Below the pieces are notes generated by a model. That model searched no databases. It saw only the letters and a program-made list of their open reading frames with translations, and was not told the DNA's origin. Source: Fictibacillus barbaricus (GTDB taxonomy: Bacteria > Bacillota > Bacilli > Bacillales > Fictibacillaceae). From it: a DNA stretch of 64,000 bases. The translations under genes were made by a program, and so were the position numbers. This document shows, piece by piece, positions 44,701-53,913 of the stretch; position 1 is the stretch's first letter; every line of letters begins with the position of its first letter. The stretch spans positions 62,001 through 126,000 of the forward strand of contig NZ_BMCE01000004.1 of assembly GCF_014635025.1 (NCBI RefSeq), written 5' to 3'.

Positions 44701-47279
44701 ACATCATTTATAAACTAACAGTAAGACATTTGAAAGAGAACAAGAGAAGAACACTTGTTACGATTATTGGCGTCATAATATCGGTCGCTATGGTGACATC
44801 TGTTGCAACACTAGGAGTTTCTTTTCTTGATCTGATGAAAAGACAAACGATCGAAAATGACGGAGAATGGCATATCCAATACTTGGATGTCAACAAAGAC
44901 CAGATAGAAGCGATCGAAAAGGACAAAGAAACTAAGAGACTAATAATTTCAAACGATCGTGGTTATGCCTTATTAAAAAATTCTAAAAATGAAAACAAAC
45001 CTTATTTATTCATAAAGGAATTCAATGAACATGGTTTTAAGAATTTTCCGATTGAATTAAGTAAGGGACGTCTACCACAGTCACAAAATGAAGTAATCAT
45101 CTCTGAAGAGATCACAAGTGATGCAGATGTTGATTACGTGATTGGCGACAAAATAAAAATGGATATCGGGGAACGGTTTTTAGTTGGTAATGAACAACCA
45201 CTATTTCAAAATGAACCGCTTCAGAAGAATGAGGATAAACAAACCGAAATACTTAAAGTGGAAACGACTGAAACCTATAAGGTTGTAGGAATTATCAAAC
45301 GTCCGACATGGGAACCAACTTGGTCACCTGGCTATACGGTTATCAGCTTTATGGATGAAAAAATGTTGGACGAAACTGATTCCGTAGATGCATCCGTTGT
45401 TTTAAACAATGTGAATGACTCTTTGTACCAGCATGCAGAAACTTTTAAGAATCAATATGATATTAAAAAAGTTCTTTTTAACGATAACCTCCTCCGGTAC
45501 TATGGTGTAACAGATAATAATAGACTAAGGACAACATTCTTTTCCTTAGCAGGAATTATTTTAGGCATTATTATCACTGGTTCGGTTTCCTTAATTTATA
45601 ATGCCTTTGCAATCAGTGTTTCAGAACGTTCGAAACACTTCGGGATGCTCTCGAGTATAGGAGCTACGAAAAATCAGAAACGAAATTCCGTTTTTTTTGA
45701 AGGAGCCATAATTGGTGCAATTAGCATCCCTGTTGGTATTATTGCAGGAATTGTTGGTATGACTGTTACCTTTTGGTTTATTAACTCCTTTATAGAAGGA
45801 GCACTAGGCGTGACAGAGAAGCTACAGGTAATTGTCACACCAATTTCGATCTTAGTAGCATCGTTTATTTCAATCCTGACAATATTCATTTCAACGTACC
45901 TACCAGCCCGAAAAGCATCGAAGGTATCAGCAATTGATGCGATTCGTCAAACACAAGATGTCAAACTATCAGGTAAAATCGTAAAGACCTCAAAACTGAT
46001 TCGTAAATTATTTGGGATAGAAGCAGAGATTGGTTTAAAAAACTTGAAAAGAAACAAGAGAAGATATCAAGCTACTATCTTTTCACTGGTCATCAGCATT
46101 GTTCTTTTCTTATCGGTAACTTTCTTTATATCAAATCTAACGAAATCAATGGAGCTATCCCATGAACGAGTTAATTTTGATATTCGAGTCTCTAGTAATA
46201 GTGAAAATTCAGACGAGCTTAAATCGATTGCAAAATCTAAATATGTAACTGAATCTATTGTTGTTAAACACCTACCGTTAAATACTTGGATTGATGAGTC
46301 AATGATCGCTGAAGGTTTGCATGAACAAATAAAGATTGATAAAAATATATTAAAAGATGGGAAATACCCTTATCTCATCTATTTATATGGACTAGATGAG
46401 AAAAGCTTTCAGGACTACGCGAAAGAGGTTGGAGCTGATTTAGAGAAACTAGAAAATCCAGACAATCCAACAGCGATTATTATCGATAAGGTTTCCTATG
46501 AAGAGCCCAATACGAATAGGTTTATTGAAACGAAGACTATAAATACAGAACCGGGTCTTATGATCGATTTGTATGCAATGAATTATGACACCGAAGAGCA
46601 GGTATTTTTAGACAAAGTAAAGATTGGTGCATTAACAGATCGAGTCCCCATGGGTATTGACACATCAGAAATCGGTGGTCTAGATGTTATTGTTACCGAA
46701 AGAACGATGGATACATTGATTAAAGAGCAAGACGAAGGTGATGTATCAGCAAATCTGTTTATGAATAGCTCGGATCCAATGGCAACGCAAGAAGAGATTG
46801 AAGATCTAAAGCAATCCGATTTGTATGTGCATAATGTATACCAGAATAGACAAAAGGTCCGACAGCTAGTGATGTTGATGTCTGTGTTCACCTATGGTTT
46901 TATCGCATTGATTACATCGATTTCAATAGCCAATATTATCAATACGATCTCAACCAGTATTTCTCTCCGTAAGCGTGAATTCGCTATGCTGAAGTCAGTT
47001 GGTATGACGCCAAAGGGGTTTAATAAAATGATCAATTACGAGAGCATCTTCTATGGAATGAAGGCCCTATTTTATGGGCTTCCAATAAGTATAGCAATGA
47101 TGGGGCTGATCTACTGGTCTCTAAGAAACACTTTTGAATATGGATTCGCTCTCCCTTGGATGGGTATCATTTATGCTATAATTGCGATCTTCATTCTAGT
47201 GAGCTCAACGATGCTATATTCGATCAGGAAGGTTAAGAACGAAAACATTATTGATGCTTTGAAGCAAGAGAATATTTAG
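44697..47279 (+). CDS. Large ABC permease with two FtsX domains
   Basis: An 860-residue protein with one N-terminal helix (about 17-38), an extracytoplasmic domain (about 50-280), three helices (280-410), a fourth helix near 455, a second extracytoplasmic domain (about 480-720) and three C-terminal helices. This is a duplicated FtsX/MacB-like layout with about eight helices, different from the ten-helix, roughly 650-residue BceB usually paired with BceRS-like systems. It probably removes an antimicrobial peptide or lipid-linked antibiotic from the membrane and signals to the kinase. Confidence 0.9.
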   Translation: MNIIYKLTVRHLKENKRRTLVTIIGVIISVAMVTSVATLGVSFLDLMKRQTIENDGEWHIQYLDVNKDQIEAIEKDKETKRLIISNDRGYALLKNSKNENKPYLFIKEFNEHGFKNFPIELSKGRLPQSQNEVIISEEITSDADVDYVIGDKIKMDIGERFLVGNEQPLFQNEPLQKNEDKQTEILKVETTETYKVVGIIKRPTWEPTWSPGYTVISFMDEKMLDETDSVDASVVLNNVNDSLYQHAETFKNQYDIKKVLFNDNLLRYYGVTDNNRLRTTFFSLAGIILGIIITGSVSLIYNAFAISVSERSKHFGMLSSIGATKNQKRNSVFFEGAIIGAISIPVGIIAGIVGMTVTFWFINSFIEGALGVTEKLQVIVTPISILVASFISILTIFISTYLPARKASKVSAIDAIRQTQDVKLSGKIVKTSKLIRKLFGIEAEIGLKNLKRNKRRYQATIFSLVISIVLFLSVTFFISNLTKSMELSHERVNFDIRVSSNSENSDELKSIAKSKYVTESIVVKHLPLNTWIDESMIAEGLHEQIKIDKNILKDGKYPYLIYLYGLDEKSFQDYAKEVGADLEKLENPDNPTAIIIDKVSYEEPNTNRFIETKTINTEPGLMIDLYAMNYDTEEQVFLDKVKIGALTDRVPMGIDTSEIGGLDVIVTERTMDTLIKEQDEGDVSANLFMNSSDPMATQEEIEDLKQSDLYVHNVYQNRQKVRQLVMLMSVFTYGFIALITSISIANIINTISTSISLRKREFAMLKSVGMTPKGFNKMINYESIFYGMKALFYGLPISIAMMGLIYWSLRNTFEYGFALPWMGIIYAIIAIFILVSSTMLYSIRKVKNENIIDALKQENI

Positions 47280-47286
47280 ATTTTCC

Positions 47287-47332
47287 AAAAAAGAAAGATG
47301 CATCACTAATTGATGCTCATCTTTCTTTTTTT
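47287..47332 (+). terminator. Terminator of the second ABC exporter operon
   Basis: Long imperfect stem AAAAAAGAAAGATG-ATCA / TGAT-CATCTTTCTTTTTT, 8 bp past the stop, with a U-rich 3' arm. Confidence 0.8.
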
Positions 47333-47464
47333 ACTTCATTTAACTTAAAAATGAGCCCCTCTTAGGATTAAGATCATAATGAATATAGATGAAGGTAAAC
47401 TGTCCTTAGTAATCGATTATGTCGGTCCTATATACCACTAAACTGCTCTTTAGTGCAAAAAGAA

Positions 47465-47486
47465 AAGCTGCCTGATGTAGCAGCTT
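47465..47486 (-). terminator. Terminator of the bacillopeptidase F-like gene
   Basis: AAGCTGC / GCAGCTT hairpin with TTCTTTTT on minus, 41 bp past the stop at 47527. Confidence 0.82.
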
Positions 47487-47526
47487 CTCCTTTACTTTTA
47501 TATTGGCTGCTGTTAAACGCAACGTT

Positions 47527-50500
47527 TTACCTGTTTTGATATTTTGCGAGTTTAAATATTTGAGGTATTGAAGTCACAGTAAATTGGGCTGTCACTTGGA
47601 TTGATTTTGCCGTTTGATTACCTGCTTTATCTTTCGCCACTACTTTAAGAGTATTTACTCCTTTATCAAGCATCACCCGTACAGAAAAGGTGCCATCTTT
47701 GTAAATCTTTGCTTTTGTTCCATTCACTCTCACTGAAAGCAAATTTGCATCATTTACCTTACCAGTGACGGTTGTTGTTTCGCGTTTTATCTTTTCGTGA
47801 TTTTTAGGGCTTCCAATCGACAATTGCGGCTTGGTTCGGTCGAGTGTAATTTTCACTGTAGTTGAAGGTGCGGTTGTACCGTTTGAAGTAGCAGTTGCAG
47901 TAAGCACATTTTCTTTTTCTTGAAGAGTAATAGGAATTAAAAAAGTACCATCTGCTTTTGCCTTTCCTTTTGCCACAACTCTACCTTTGTTCTGAATATT
48001 CACCATAACATTTGGTGTTGTATTTCCTTTTACGGATACATTTGCTTTGTTTGTAAAACTCCCGTCAACCGGAGATGTTATAGCTGGTATTTTTGTTTCA
48101 TAATCCAAAACAGAACGAATCATAACGTTACCGATCCGGTAAGATACTTTAGACCATACCCCTTTGAAATAGGAATAGGAATGACCTGTAAACTTTGAGT
48201 CTAGATCCAGATTAATAAATGGAGCCAACGAAAAATCATTGGTCTGCGTATATCCAATGTAAAAATCACCTTTTACCGTAATTTTAAAATCTGCTAAGTC
48301 GGCCATGAGCCAATTGCCATCTGCATCAACTGTTAGATCTATCGGACCCGCGATGATTTTTCCTGGATACCCATGAGCCCCCGTTGCATCATATATAGTA
48401 ACCTTGATTTTTTCCCCTTTTCCTAGCCCACTCTCGAACTTGAAAAGGCTCCCTTTTAGCTTCGCTGTTTGTATTCCTTTTGGTAGTGACATCTTCACAG
48501 CAAAACCGCTGCCTCTCACATCCATGGCAGTAGCACTTTCTACCGTACCATCATCGTATCTGATTTCCCCAGGATATCCGACAAACGGTGTCAGTCGGAG
48601 ATTTTGTTCGATATTCTTGTTACCTTCGATGGTAACCGTACAATCCATATCTTTATAATTCTGTCCATAGACATGAAGAGTGTACGTTCCTTTATACGCT
48701 CGGATCGTAAATCTCCCTTTAGCATCCGTTAGAACCGGATTGACCGAAGCGTCTTCGATTAAAGATACAGTTGCGTAGGAGATAGGTTTCCCGGTTGCCT
48801 TGTTCAAAACTTGACCACTTACAGTCCCTTTTGGTAATTGTTCCAATTTAAAATCTAGAGTAATTGCTTTATCTTTTTGAATTTTAATCTTCTTATCCGC
48901 TGAGCGATATCCGTATGACTCTGCCCGAAGTGTAAAAGTACCAGCATCATGTTTCAATGAAAAACTTCCGTCATCAGTATTCGTCATAGCAGAGCGTCTG
49001 GTTTCTAAAACCGTTACTCTGGCTCCTCCTGGCAACGTATAAGCATTAGTTGGTGGTGGACTTGAAGATGTTGGAGCGAGAAGGTTTTCCATTCTAATAG
49101 TCTGAAGTTTATTCAATGATTTAGTGGGATTCAAACGTTTATTAATGTTTAATGATGGTAAAGGATTGGAATCCAGAGATATTTCATCGATATACCAACC
49201 AATAAACCGTCTATTTTCCGTTGTATAATGGAAACCAATAAAGATTTTCCTTCCTTTATAAGCAGATAAATCAACGCCACCATCAACCCACTGGTCAGCA
49301 TTCCAGCCTTTATAGTTTGCGATAGGTGACCAGTTCTGCAGATCAGTGGAAACGACTACTATAGCATCTTCAGCAAAGTCTAAAGCATCTATATCGTAAA
49401 ATTGTTTAAAGTGTAGAAAAGTTGGTTTGTTCGGAACATGTACTGGAGGCATCACCAAAGTAGCATGCTCTGGCTTATAAAGACCCTCGGGATTATGCCC
49501 TGTAAAATATGCCCTAGTCGGTTTTGTATTTGGATTCTCAGCTGTTTCCCATCTCCAAGAGTTATTTTCTCCGTAAGAATACCAGCCTTTTGGAGTGGAT
49601 TCAAAATCCTGTTTATATCCAATAGTAATTGCAGGACTAGGCTTTACCTTATAGCTACTCGTTTTTGTACTGTTGCTTGCTGCATCCGTAAAGATCCAGT
49701 GATAATCGATACCGGATGGCTTTACATCTGTATATGGGATGATTACTTGGTATGTCCCACCACGGTAGTTTCCTGAGAGTTGCTTCGCACTAATTGTTTT
49801 CCAATTTAGAGTACCTGGTTCCCGGTAGAACAACTCTGCTTTTGCCATTCTTATATCATCTTGTGCTGTAATAATAATCTGGAGTGGAGCACCGACAAAA
49901 CTTTCAGCTTCCTCCGGCTTATGAAATGATGGTTTTTCTTCATCTATACCTGTAACCTGCACTTGGCCTTTAACTTCACCTACACCACTTTGAGCTGCTA
50001 GAACTCCTCGGTATGCATCTACTAATCCATAACCATAACCATTGTTAGGTACCTTGGGATACTTGTCATCAGTAAGCGGCTGAGCCGTATCAATCAAAAT
50101 CTTCTCAATCTCTTCATTTGTAAGTGAAGGGTTTGCTTGCTTCATTAAAACAGCAACTGCGGTTATATGCGGACTGGACATTGAAGTTCCGTTCCAACCC
50201 GATTCATATTTTCCTCCAGGAACGGAAGAACGAATATTAACACCTGGCGCAGATATTTCGGGTTTCATTGTGCCATATGGGGAAGGACCTCTCGAAGAAA
50301 AGTAGCCCAGATGGTCATTGCTATCCGTTGCAGCAGAAGAGAAAGATTCAGGATAGTTGGCCGGCACATCAATAGACCCATCGCCCACTATACCGTCATT
50401 ACCCGCTGCGAAAACAGGGAAAATATCTGCTGCTTTCCAGGCTTTAACCATGGGACGGAACCATTCGTCAAGGCCAGCACCACTGCCCCAAGAGTTGTTT

Positions 50501-51507
50501 ACAGCATCCGGTGCTTTCTCAGGATGGGGGTTGCCTTTGGCATCTTTTGGTGCAAGTATCCATTCTCCTGCTGTTAAAAGGGTTTTCATATCCGAACCAT
50601 TTGGACCAAGTGCTCTAACCGTGATCCATTTTGCTCCCGGGGCCACACCAATTTGATTGGAACTGTTCGGCTCAGCTCCAACCATGGTCCCCATCGTATG
50701 AGTGCCATGTCCAACATCGTCAAAAGGTGTTGATTTTCCATCAACCGCGTCAAACCAGTTAAACGTATGGGTCGGGTGTTTAGGATCAGCAGGATTGTAC
50801 CCTCGATATTTATCTTTCAATGCAGGATGATCCCATTGTACGCCAGTATCGATATTGGCAATAATCAAACCAGATCCGTTTATTCCCATTTTCCATGCTT
50901 TCGGTGCTTGGATTTTATTAATATTCCATTCAAGTGAGGAAGGATTTTGAATGATCGCTTTTTTAACTGTTCTAGGTTCGGGTTGTACCAATTGAATTAT
51001 TTCATTGGCTATCACTTTTTCGACTTCCCCAAATGATGACAGTTTTTCCATAACATCCCTGGTAGCTGTGACAGCCATTGCGTTAACAATGTAAAAGGAT
51101 TCGATCTCTTTTACATTGCCCTTATCTTTTTCTTGTTCCAAATACTGTTTTACGCGATTTTGATTCTGTGTAGCAGTATTTCGAAGGGCAGAAACAACAG
51201 CTGATTTCTTTTGTAGCTCTGACTGATATGGAGTCAATTTTAAGGACTTCGCTTTTTTTATCGCGGTAGAGGCAACATGCTCAAGATCTGTTTGTTGCTT
51301 AAATTTCAATATAAACGTAACATATGTATCATTCTTATATTGGTTCTCTAGTTTCTTACTAATCTTGTTTTTTGTTTGAGTTTCAGAAAGACTGACTAGT
51401 GGAAGCTGTTTTCTTGCTACCGTTTGATCTGGTAAAGCAGTACTTATAAGAAGAAGTGCAATTAAGATCAAAATAATGTTAGATGAAAAACGTTTTTTAG
51501 ATTTCAA
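47527..51507 (-). CDS. bpr: Secreted subtilisin, bacillopeptidase F-like (copy 1)
   Basis: 1326 residues from a TTG start (GGGGAG upstream): signal peptide (1-31), I9-like propeptide (about 60-170), S8 protease with D220 (NIDTGVQWDHP), H267 (GHGTHTMGTM), oxyanion N370 (AAGN) and S442 (NGTSMSSPH). A MAM/jelly-roll-like domain follows (about 630-795), then carboxypeptidase-regulatory-like repeats (about 850-990), a beta domain, and Ig-like modules at the C-terminus (ITSPVDGSF and SIGSPKNHE). The layout matches Bpr (bacillopeptidase F). All catalytic residues are present. It is paralogous to the protease at 53.9 kb but ends with an additional Ig-like module. Confidence 0.9.
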   Translation of the reverse strand: MKSKKRFSSNIILILIALLLISTALPDQTVARKQLPLVSLSETQTKNKISKKLENQYKNDTYVTFILKFKQQTDLEHVASTAIKKAKSLKLTPYQSELQKKSAVVSALRNTATQNQNRVKQYLEQEKDKGNVKEIESFYIVNAMAVTATRDVMEKLSSFGEVEKVIANEIIQLVQPEPRTVKKAIIQNPSSLEWNINKIQAPKAWKMGINGSGLIIANIDTGVQWDHPALKDKYRGYNPADPKHPTHTFNWFDAVDGKSTPFDDVGHGTHTMGTMVGAEPNSSNQIGVAPGAKWITVRALGPNGSDMKTLLTAGEWILAPKDAKGNPHPEKAPDAVNNSWGSGAGLDEWFRPMVKAWKAADIFPVFAAGNDGIVGDGSIDVPANYPESFSSAATDSNDHLGYFSSRGPSPYGTMKPEISAPGVNIRSSVPGGKYESGWNGTSMSSPHITAVAVLMKQANPSLTNEEIEKILIDTAQPLTDDKYPKVPNNGYGYGLVDAYRGVLAAQSGVGEVKGQVQVTGIDEEKPSFHKPEEAESFVGAPLQIIITAQDDIRMAKAELFYREPGTLNWKTISAKQLSGNYRGGTYQVIIPYTDVKPSGIDYHWIFTDAASNSTKTSSYKVKPSPAITIGYKQDFESTPKGWYSYGENNSWRWETAENPNTKPTRAYFTGHNPEGLYKPEHATLVMPPVHVPNKPTFLHFKQFYDIDALDFAEDAIVVVSTDLQNWSPIANYKGWNADQWVDGGVDLSAYKGRKIFIGFHYTTENRRFIGWYIDEISLDSNPLPSLNINKRLNPTKSLNKLQTIRMENLLAPTSSSPPPTNAYTLPGGARVTVLETRRSAMTNTDDGSFSLKHDAGTFTLRAESYGYRSADKKIKIQKDKAITLDFKLEQLPKGTVSGQVLNKATGKPISYATVSLIEDASVNPVLTDAKGRFTIRAYKGTYTLHVYGQNYKDMDCTVTIEGNKNIEQNLRLTPFVGYPGEIRYDDGTVESATAMDVRGSGFAVKMSLPKGIQTAKLKGSLFKFESGLGKGEKIKVTIYDATGAHGYPGKIIAGPIDLTVDADGNWLMADLADFKITVKGDFYIGYTQTNDFSLAPFINLDLDSKFTGHSYSYFKGVWSKVSYRIGNVMIRSVLDYETKIPAITSPVDGSFTNKANVSVKGNTTPNVMVNIQNKGRVVAKGKAKADGTFLIPITLQEKENVLTATATSNGTTAPSTTVKITLDRTKPQLSIGSPKNHEKIKRETTTVTGKVNDANLLSVRVNGTKAKIYKDGTFSVRVMLDKGVNTLKVVAKDKAGNQTAKSIQVTAQFTVTSIPQIFKLAKYQNR

Positions 51508-51753
51508 ACTTAGCTCCCCTTTATATTAAGGAATAGTGGTCATGAATAGTTGTTCAGTCTATTTCAAGTGTATACTCTCACCCCCTTTTTACGATCATTT
51601 ATTCAAGATGCATAAAGTGTCCAATGATTAATTTGAATCATATGAAATGATTATATAGTCAGAAAATTCAGAATACCAATTGTTTTTATCTATTATATCT
51701 ATTGTTTCTATCTATTACTCAGTAATCTATTCATGATGTTATAGTGAAAGGTG

Positions 51754-51834
51754 TGGAGGAATATGCATCTATATCCTCCAACTATTAATCTCAGTTTGGA
51801 CTCAAACTAAAAACCCCTTGGGTTAAGGGGTTTT
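51754..51834 (+). ncRNA. Candidate small RNA or leader with three successive hairpins
   Basis: Hairpin 1 is TGGAGGA / TCCTCCA (51754-51780), hairpin 2 GTTTG / CAAAC (51794-51807) and hairpin 3 AAAACCCCTT / AAGGGGTTTT (51810-51834), a terminator in either direction. A 15-codon frame (ATG 51762) has its GGAGG sealed in hairpin 1. It lies in the 667-bp divergent gap between a protease and a nuclease-family gene, where no gene explains it. The strand is uncertain; plus is favoured by the ribosome binding site and ATG. Confidence 0.45.
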
Positions 51835-52174
51835 AAAAGCTGGCATATACTGAATCACAAACGTTTTGGTCTTGCGCTTCTAATAGTAGGCAACTATGTT
51901 CTACTACTACGGAGTTGTACCTTATTTTTCTCCTTTTATTTTAGCGCCAAGTATACTAGTAGATATAATTCAATCTCCCAATGATTTCCTCCTCCTTTCT
52001 ATCTCATGATCTAACCCTGAATACAAAAAAATTTAATTTTTTAAAATTCCAGCTTTTATGAATATTGTTAAAAATAAGTTAAATTCCCACTTACTATAGA
52101 CATCAAAAGTTGCTATCTTTATCATAAAGCTTGTCAATAGACCTTGATTAATCTTATTAAAGGAGGAAAAGAAC

Positions 52175-53026
52175 GTGGTAAAAAAAGTGAAGGTAGCAAT
52201 AATGGTTTTGTTTTTGGCCTTTTTATTTCTACAGCCTGCTTCGTATTCCGCAGAGGGCAATAGCGGAAAATCCGTAAAACTTCGGGTAATGAGCTACAAT
52301 ATCCACTACGGGCATAATATGTATAATCAATATGACTTAGAAGCTATTGCTAATGTTATTCGTGAATCGAATGCAGATATTATTGGCTTACAAGAGGTAG
52401 ATGTGCATTGGGGAGATCGAAGTCATTATGAAAATGAGGTCAAAATACTGGCAGAAACTCTTAATATGCATTATTTTTTTGCTCCAATCTATAACCTTCC
52501 ATCAAATCTAGAAGGACAGCCTAATCGTCAATTTGGGGTTGCAATTCTAAGTAAATATCCAATTCTTAAAGCAGAAAATAGGCATATTACCCGTCTTTCC
52601 ACACAATCAGCCAATCCATTACCTGAGCTTTTACCTGGATTCGCAGAAACCTTAATAAACGTAAAGGGAATTAAAGTAAACGTATATTCTACTCATTTAG
52701 ATTACAGACCCGATCCAAAAATACGAAAAATGCAAATAGAAGATATGTTAAACATAATGTCTGAAAGCAATAATGAGCAAATCTTAATTGGTGATATGAA
52801 TGCAAAACCGACATCTCCAGAGTTATCACCGTTGTTTTCAACGTTTAAAGATACATGGAAAGAAGTACATAATCATGATGGTTACACCTTTCCAGCATAT
52901 GAACCCAAACAAACAATTGACTATATACTAACAACTCATGGTATTCAAACTGAATCATCTGAGGTTATCGATACATTAGCATCAGACCATCGACCTCTCA
53001 TTTCAGATGTAATTCTCTTTCGATAA
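52175..53026 (+). CDS. Secreted endonuclease/exonuclease/phosphatase family protein
   Basis: A 283-residue protein from GTG 52175 with AAGGAGG upstream. The signal peptide (about 1-26, ending SYSAEG) is followed by the EEP fold: MSYNIHYG, GLQEVD (catalytic glutamate), STHLD, LIGDMNAKP and SDHRPLIS (catalytic Asp-His). Members include DNases, sphingomyelinases and phosphoinositide phosphatases; a secreted enzyme of this size could be any of these. It stands alone between two proteases, divergent from one. Confidence 0.88.
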   Translation: MVKKVKVAIMVLFLAFLFLQPASYSAEGNSGKSVKLRVMSYNIHYGHNMYNQYDLEAIANVIRESNADIIGLQEVDVHWGDRSHYENEVKILAETLNMHYFFAPIYNLPSNLEGQPNRQFGVAILSKYPILKAENRHITRLSTQSANPLPELLPGFAETLINVKGIKVNVYSTHLDYRPDPKIRKMQIEDMLNIMSESNNEQILIGDMNAKPTSPELSPLFSTFKDTWKEVHNHDGYTFPAYEPKQTIDYILTTHGIQTESSEVIDTLASDHRPLISDVILFR

Positions 53027-53132
53027 TAAAGCATTGTGCATCGTTAACTGGATTAAAATTGATTTTTAGAAGAAATTAAATGCAAAGTAAATACTGATCA
53101 TTGATTCTATGATTCAATTTAGAAGTATTTTT

Positions 53133-53158
53133 GGAGGATTTTAGGGGGTCCTCCTTTA
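53133..53158 (+). terminator. Terminator after the EEP-family gene
   Basis: GGAGGA / TCCTCC hairpin followed by TTTAGTTTTC, about 105 bp past the stop. Confidence 0.7.
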
Positions 53159-53413
53159 GTTTTCTCATTTATTTTAAGAAGAGTTGGTAAAGTCAAATTA
53201 AGCAGTTCGAATTGTTTGTTTCGTGTCCTTCTCCTTTTTCCCAAAGTCAGTATTACAAACTGTTATTTCAACCTTTTCTTCATTGTTACTTCGTACTCAA
53301 TCTTCTCCGTTTAAAACAATAAATAACTAGGGAAGATGGCTTGATTAATACAATCTTTCAAATCTATAACCACAAAAAAACTAATCATATGACCTAGCTG
53401 TTATAAAAAATCT

Positions 53414-53437
53414 GAGCTGATAAGCAGCTCTTTTTTT
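53414..53437 (+). terminator. Orphan plus-strand terminator
   Basis: GAGCTG-N5-CAGCTC followed by seven T. It lies 390 bp past the last plus-strand gene and past another terminator, so something unannotated may end here. Confidence 0.75.
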
Positions 53438-53913
53438 ATTGTCCGTGAAGTTTAGAATAAAGTGAAATCTATTAAAGATAACTAAAAACCAGGCATTTGT
53501 TTTCTATTTTTTTCAACTGAATCCTTTTAATCCTTGTTGACTCCCCTATGATAGATTTCTTCTATCATTAAGATAGATTAATGAACATTGATAATTTACC
53601 AGAACAATCTTAATCTATTCACAATCTCTTGGACCTATTAAAACTTAGAAAGGAGGCAGGATGTTATCTTTCTTTATTTAAAGTTTGCTCCACTTGAAAA
53701 CCGATGAAAAAATGGAAGTCCAGAGAGATACGGTACTAAAAATAGTAAAAGAACCATTTCAACAAAGAGTTTGGCACATAAGGTTTATTTAACAAAAAGC
53801 ACCATATTCATCACTTTTGGTAAAACATCACCCCACTCCTCCTAGTTATCCTACATAACAATCAATTCTTTATATCACGGAAGATATAAACTTAACGAAA
53901 GGATGAACAAATA

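Larger units (their letters stand above)
53027..53913. other. 887-bp gap before the second bacillopeptidase F-like gene
   Basis: It holds two terminators (53133, 53414) and a strong AAAGGAGG at about 53650 followed only by a six-codon frame. A 26-codon frame near 53714 has no ribosome binding site. No convincing gene is seen; a small RNA ending at 53437 is possible. Confidence 0.4.

Noticed and set aside
53714-53795. Short frame MEVQRDTVLKIVKEPFQQ-like before the second bacillopeptidase gene
   Set aside because: 26 codons, no ribosome binding site, no neighbour support.
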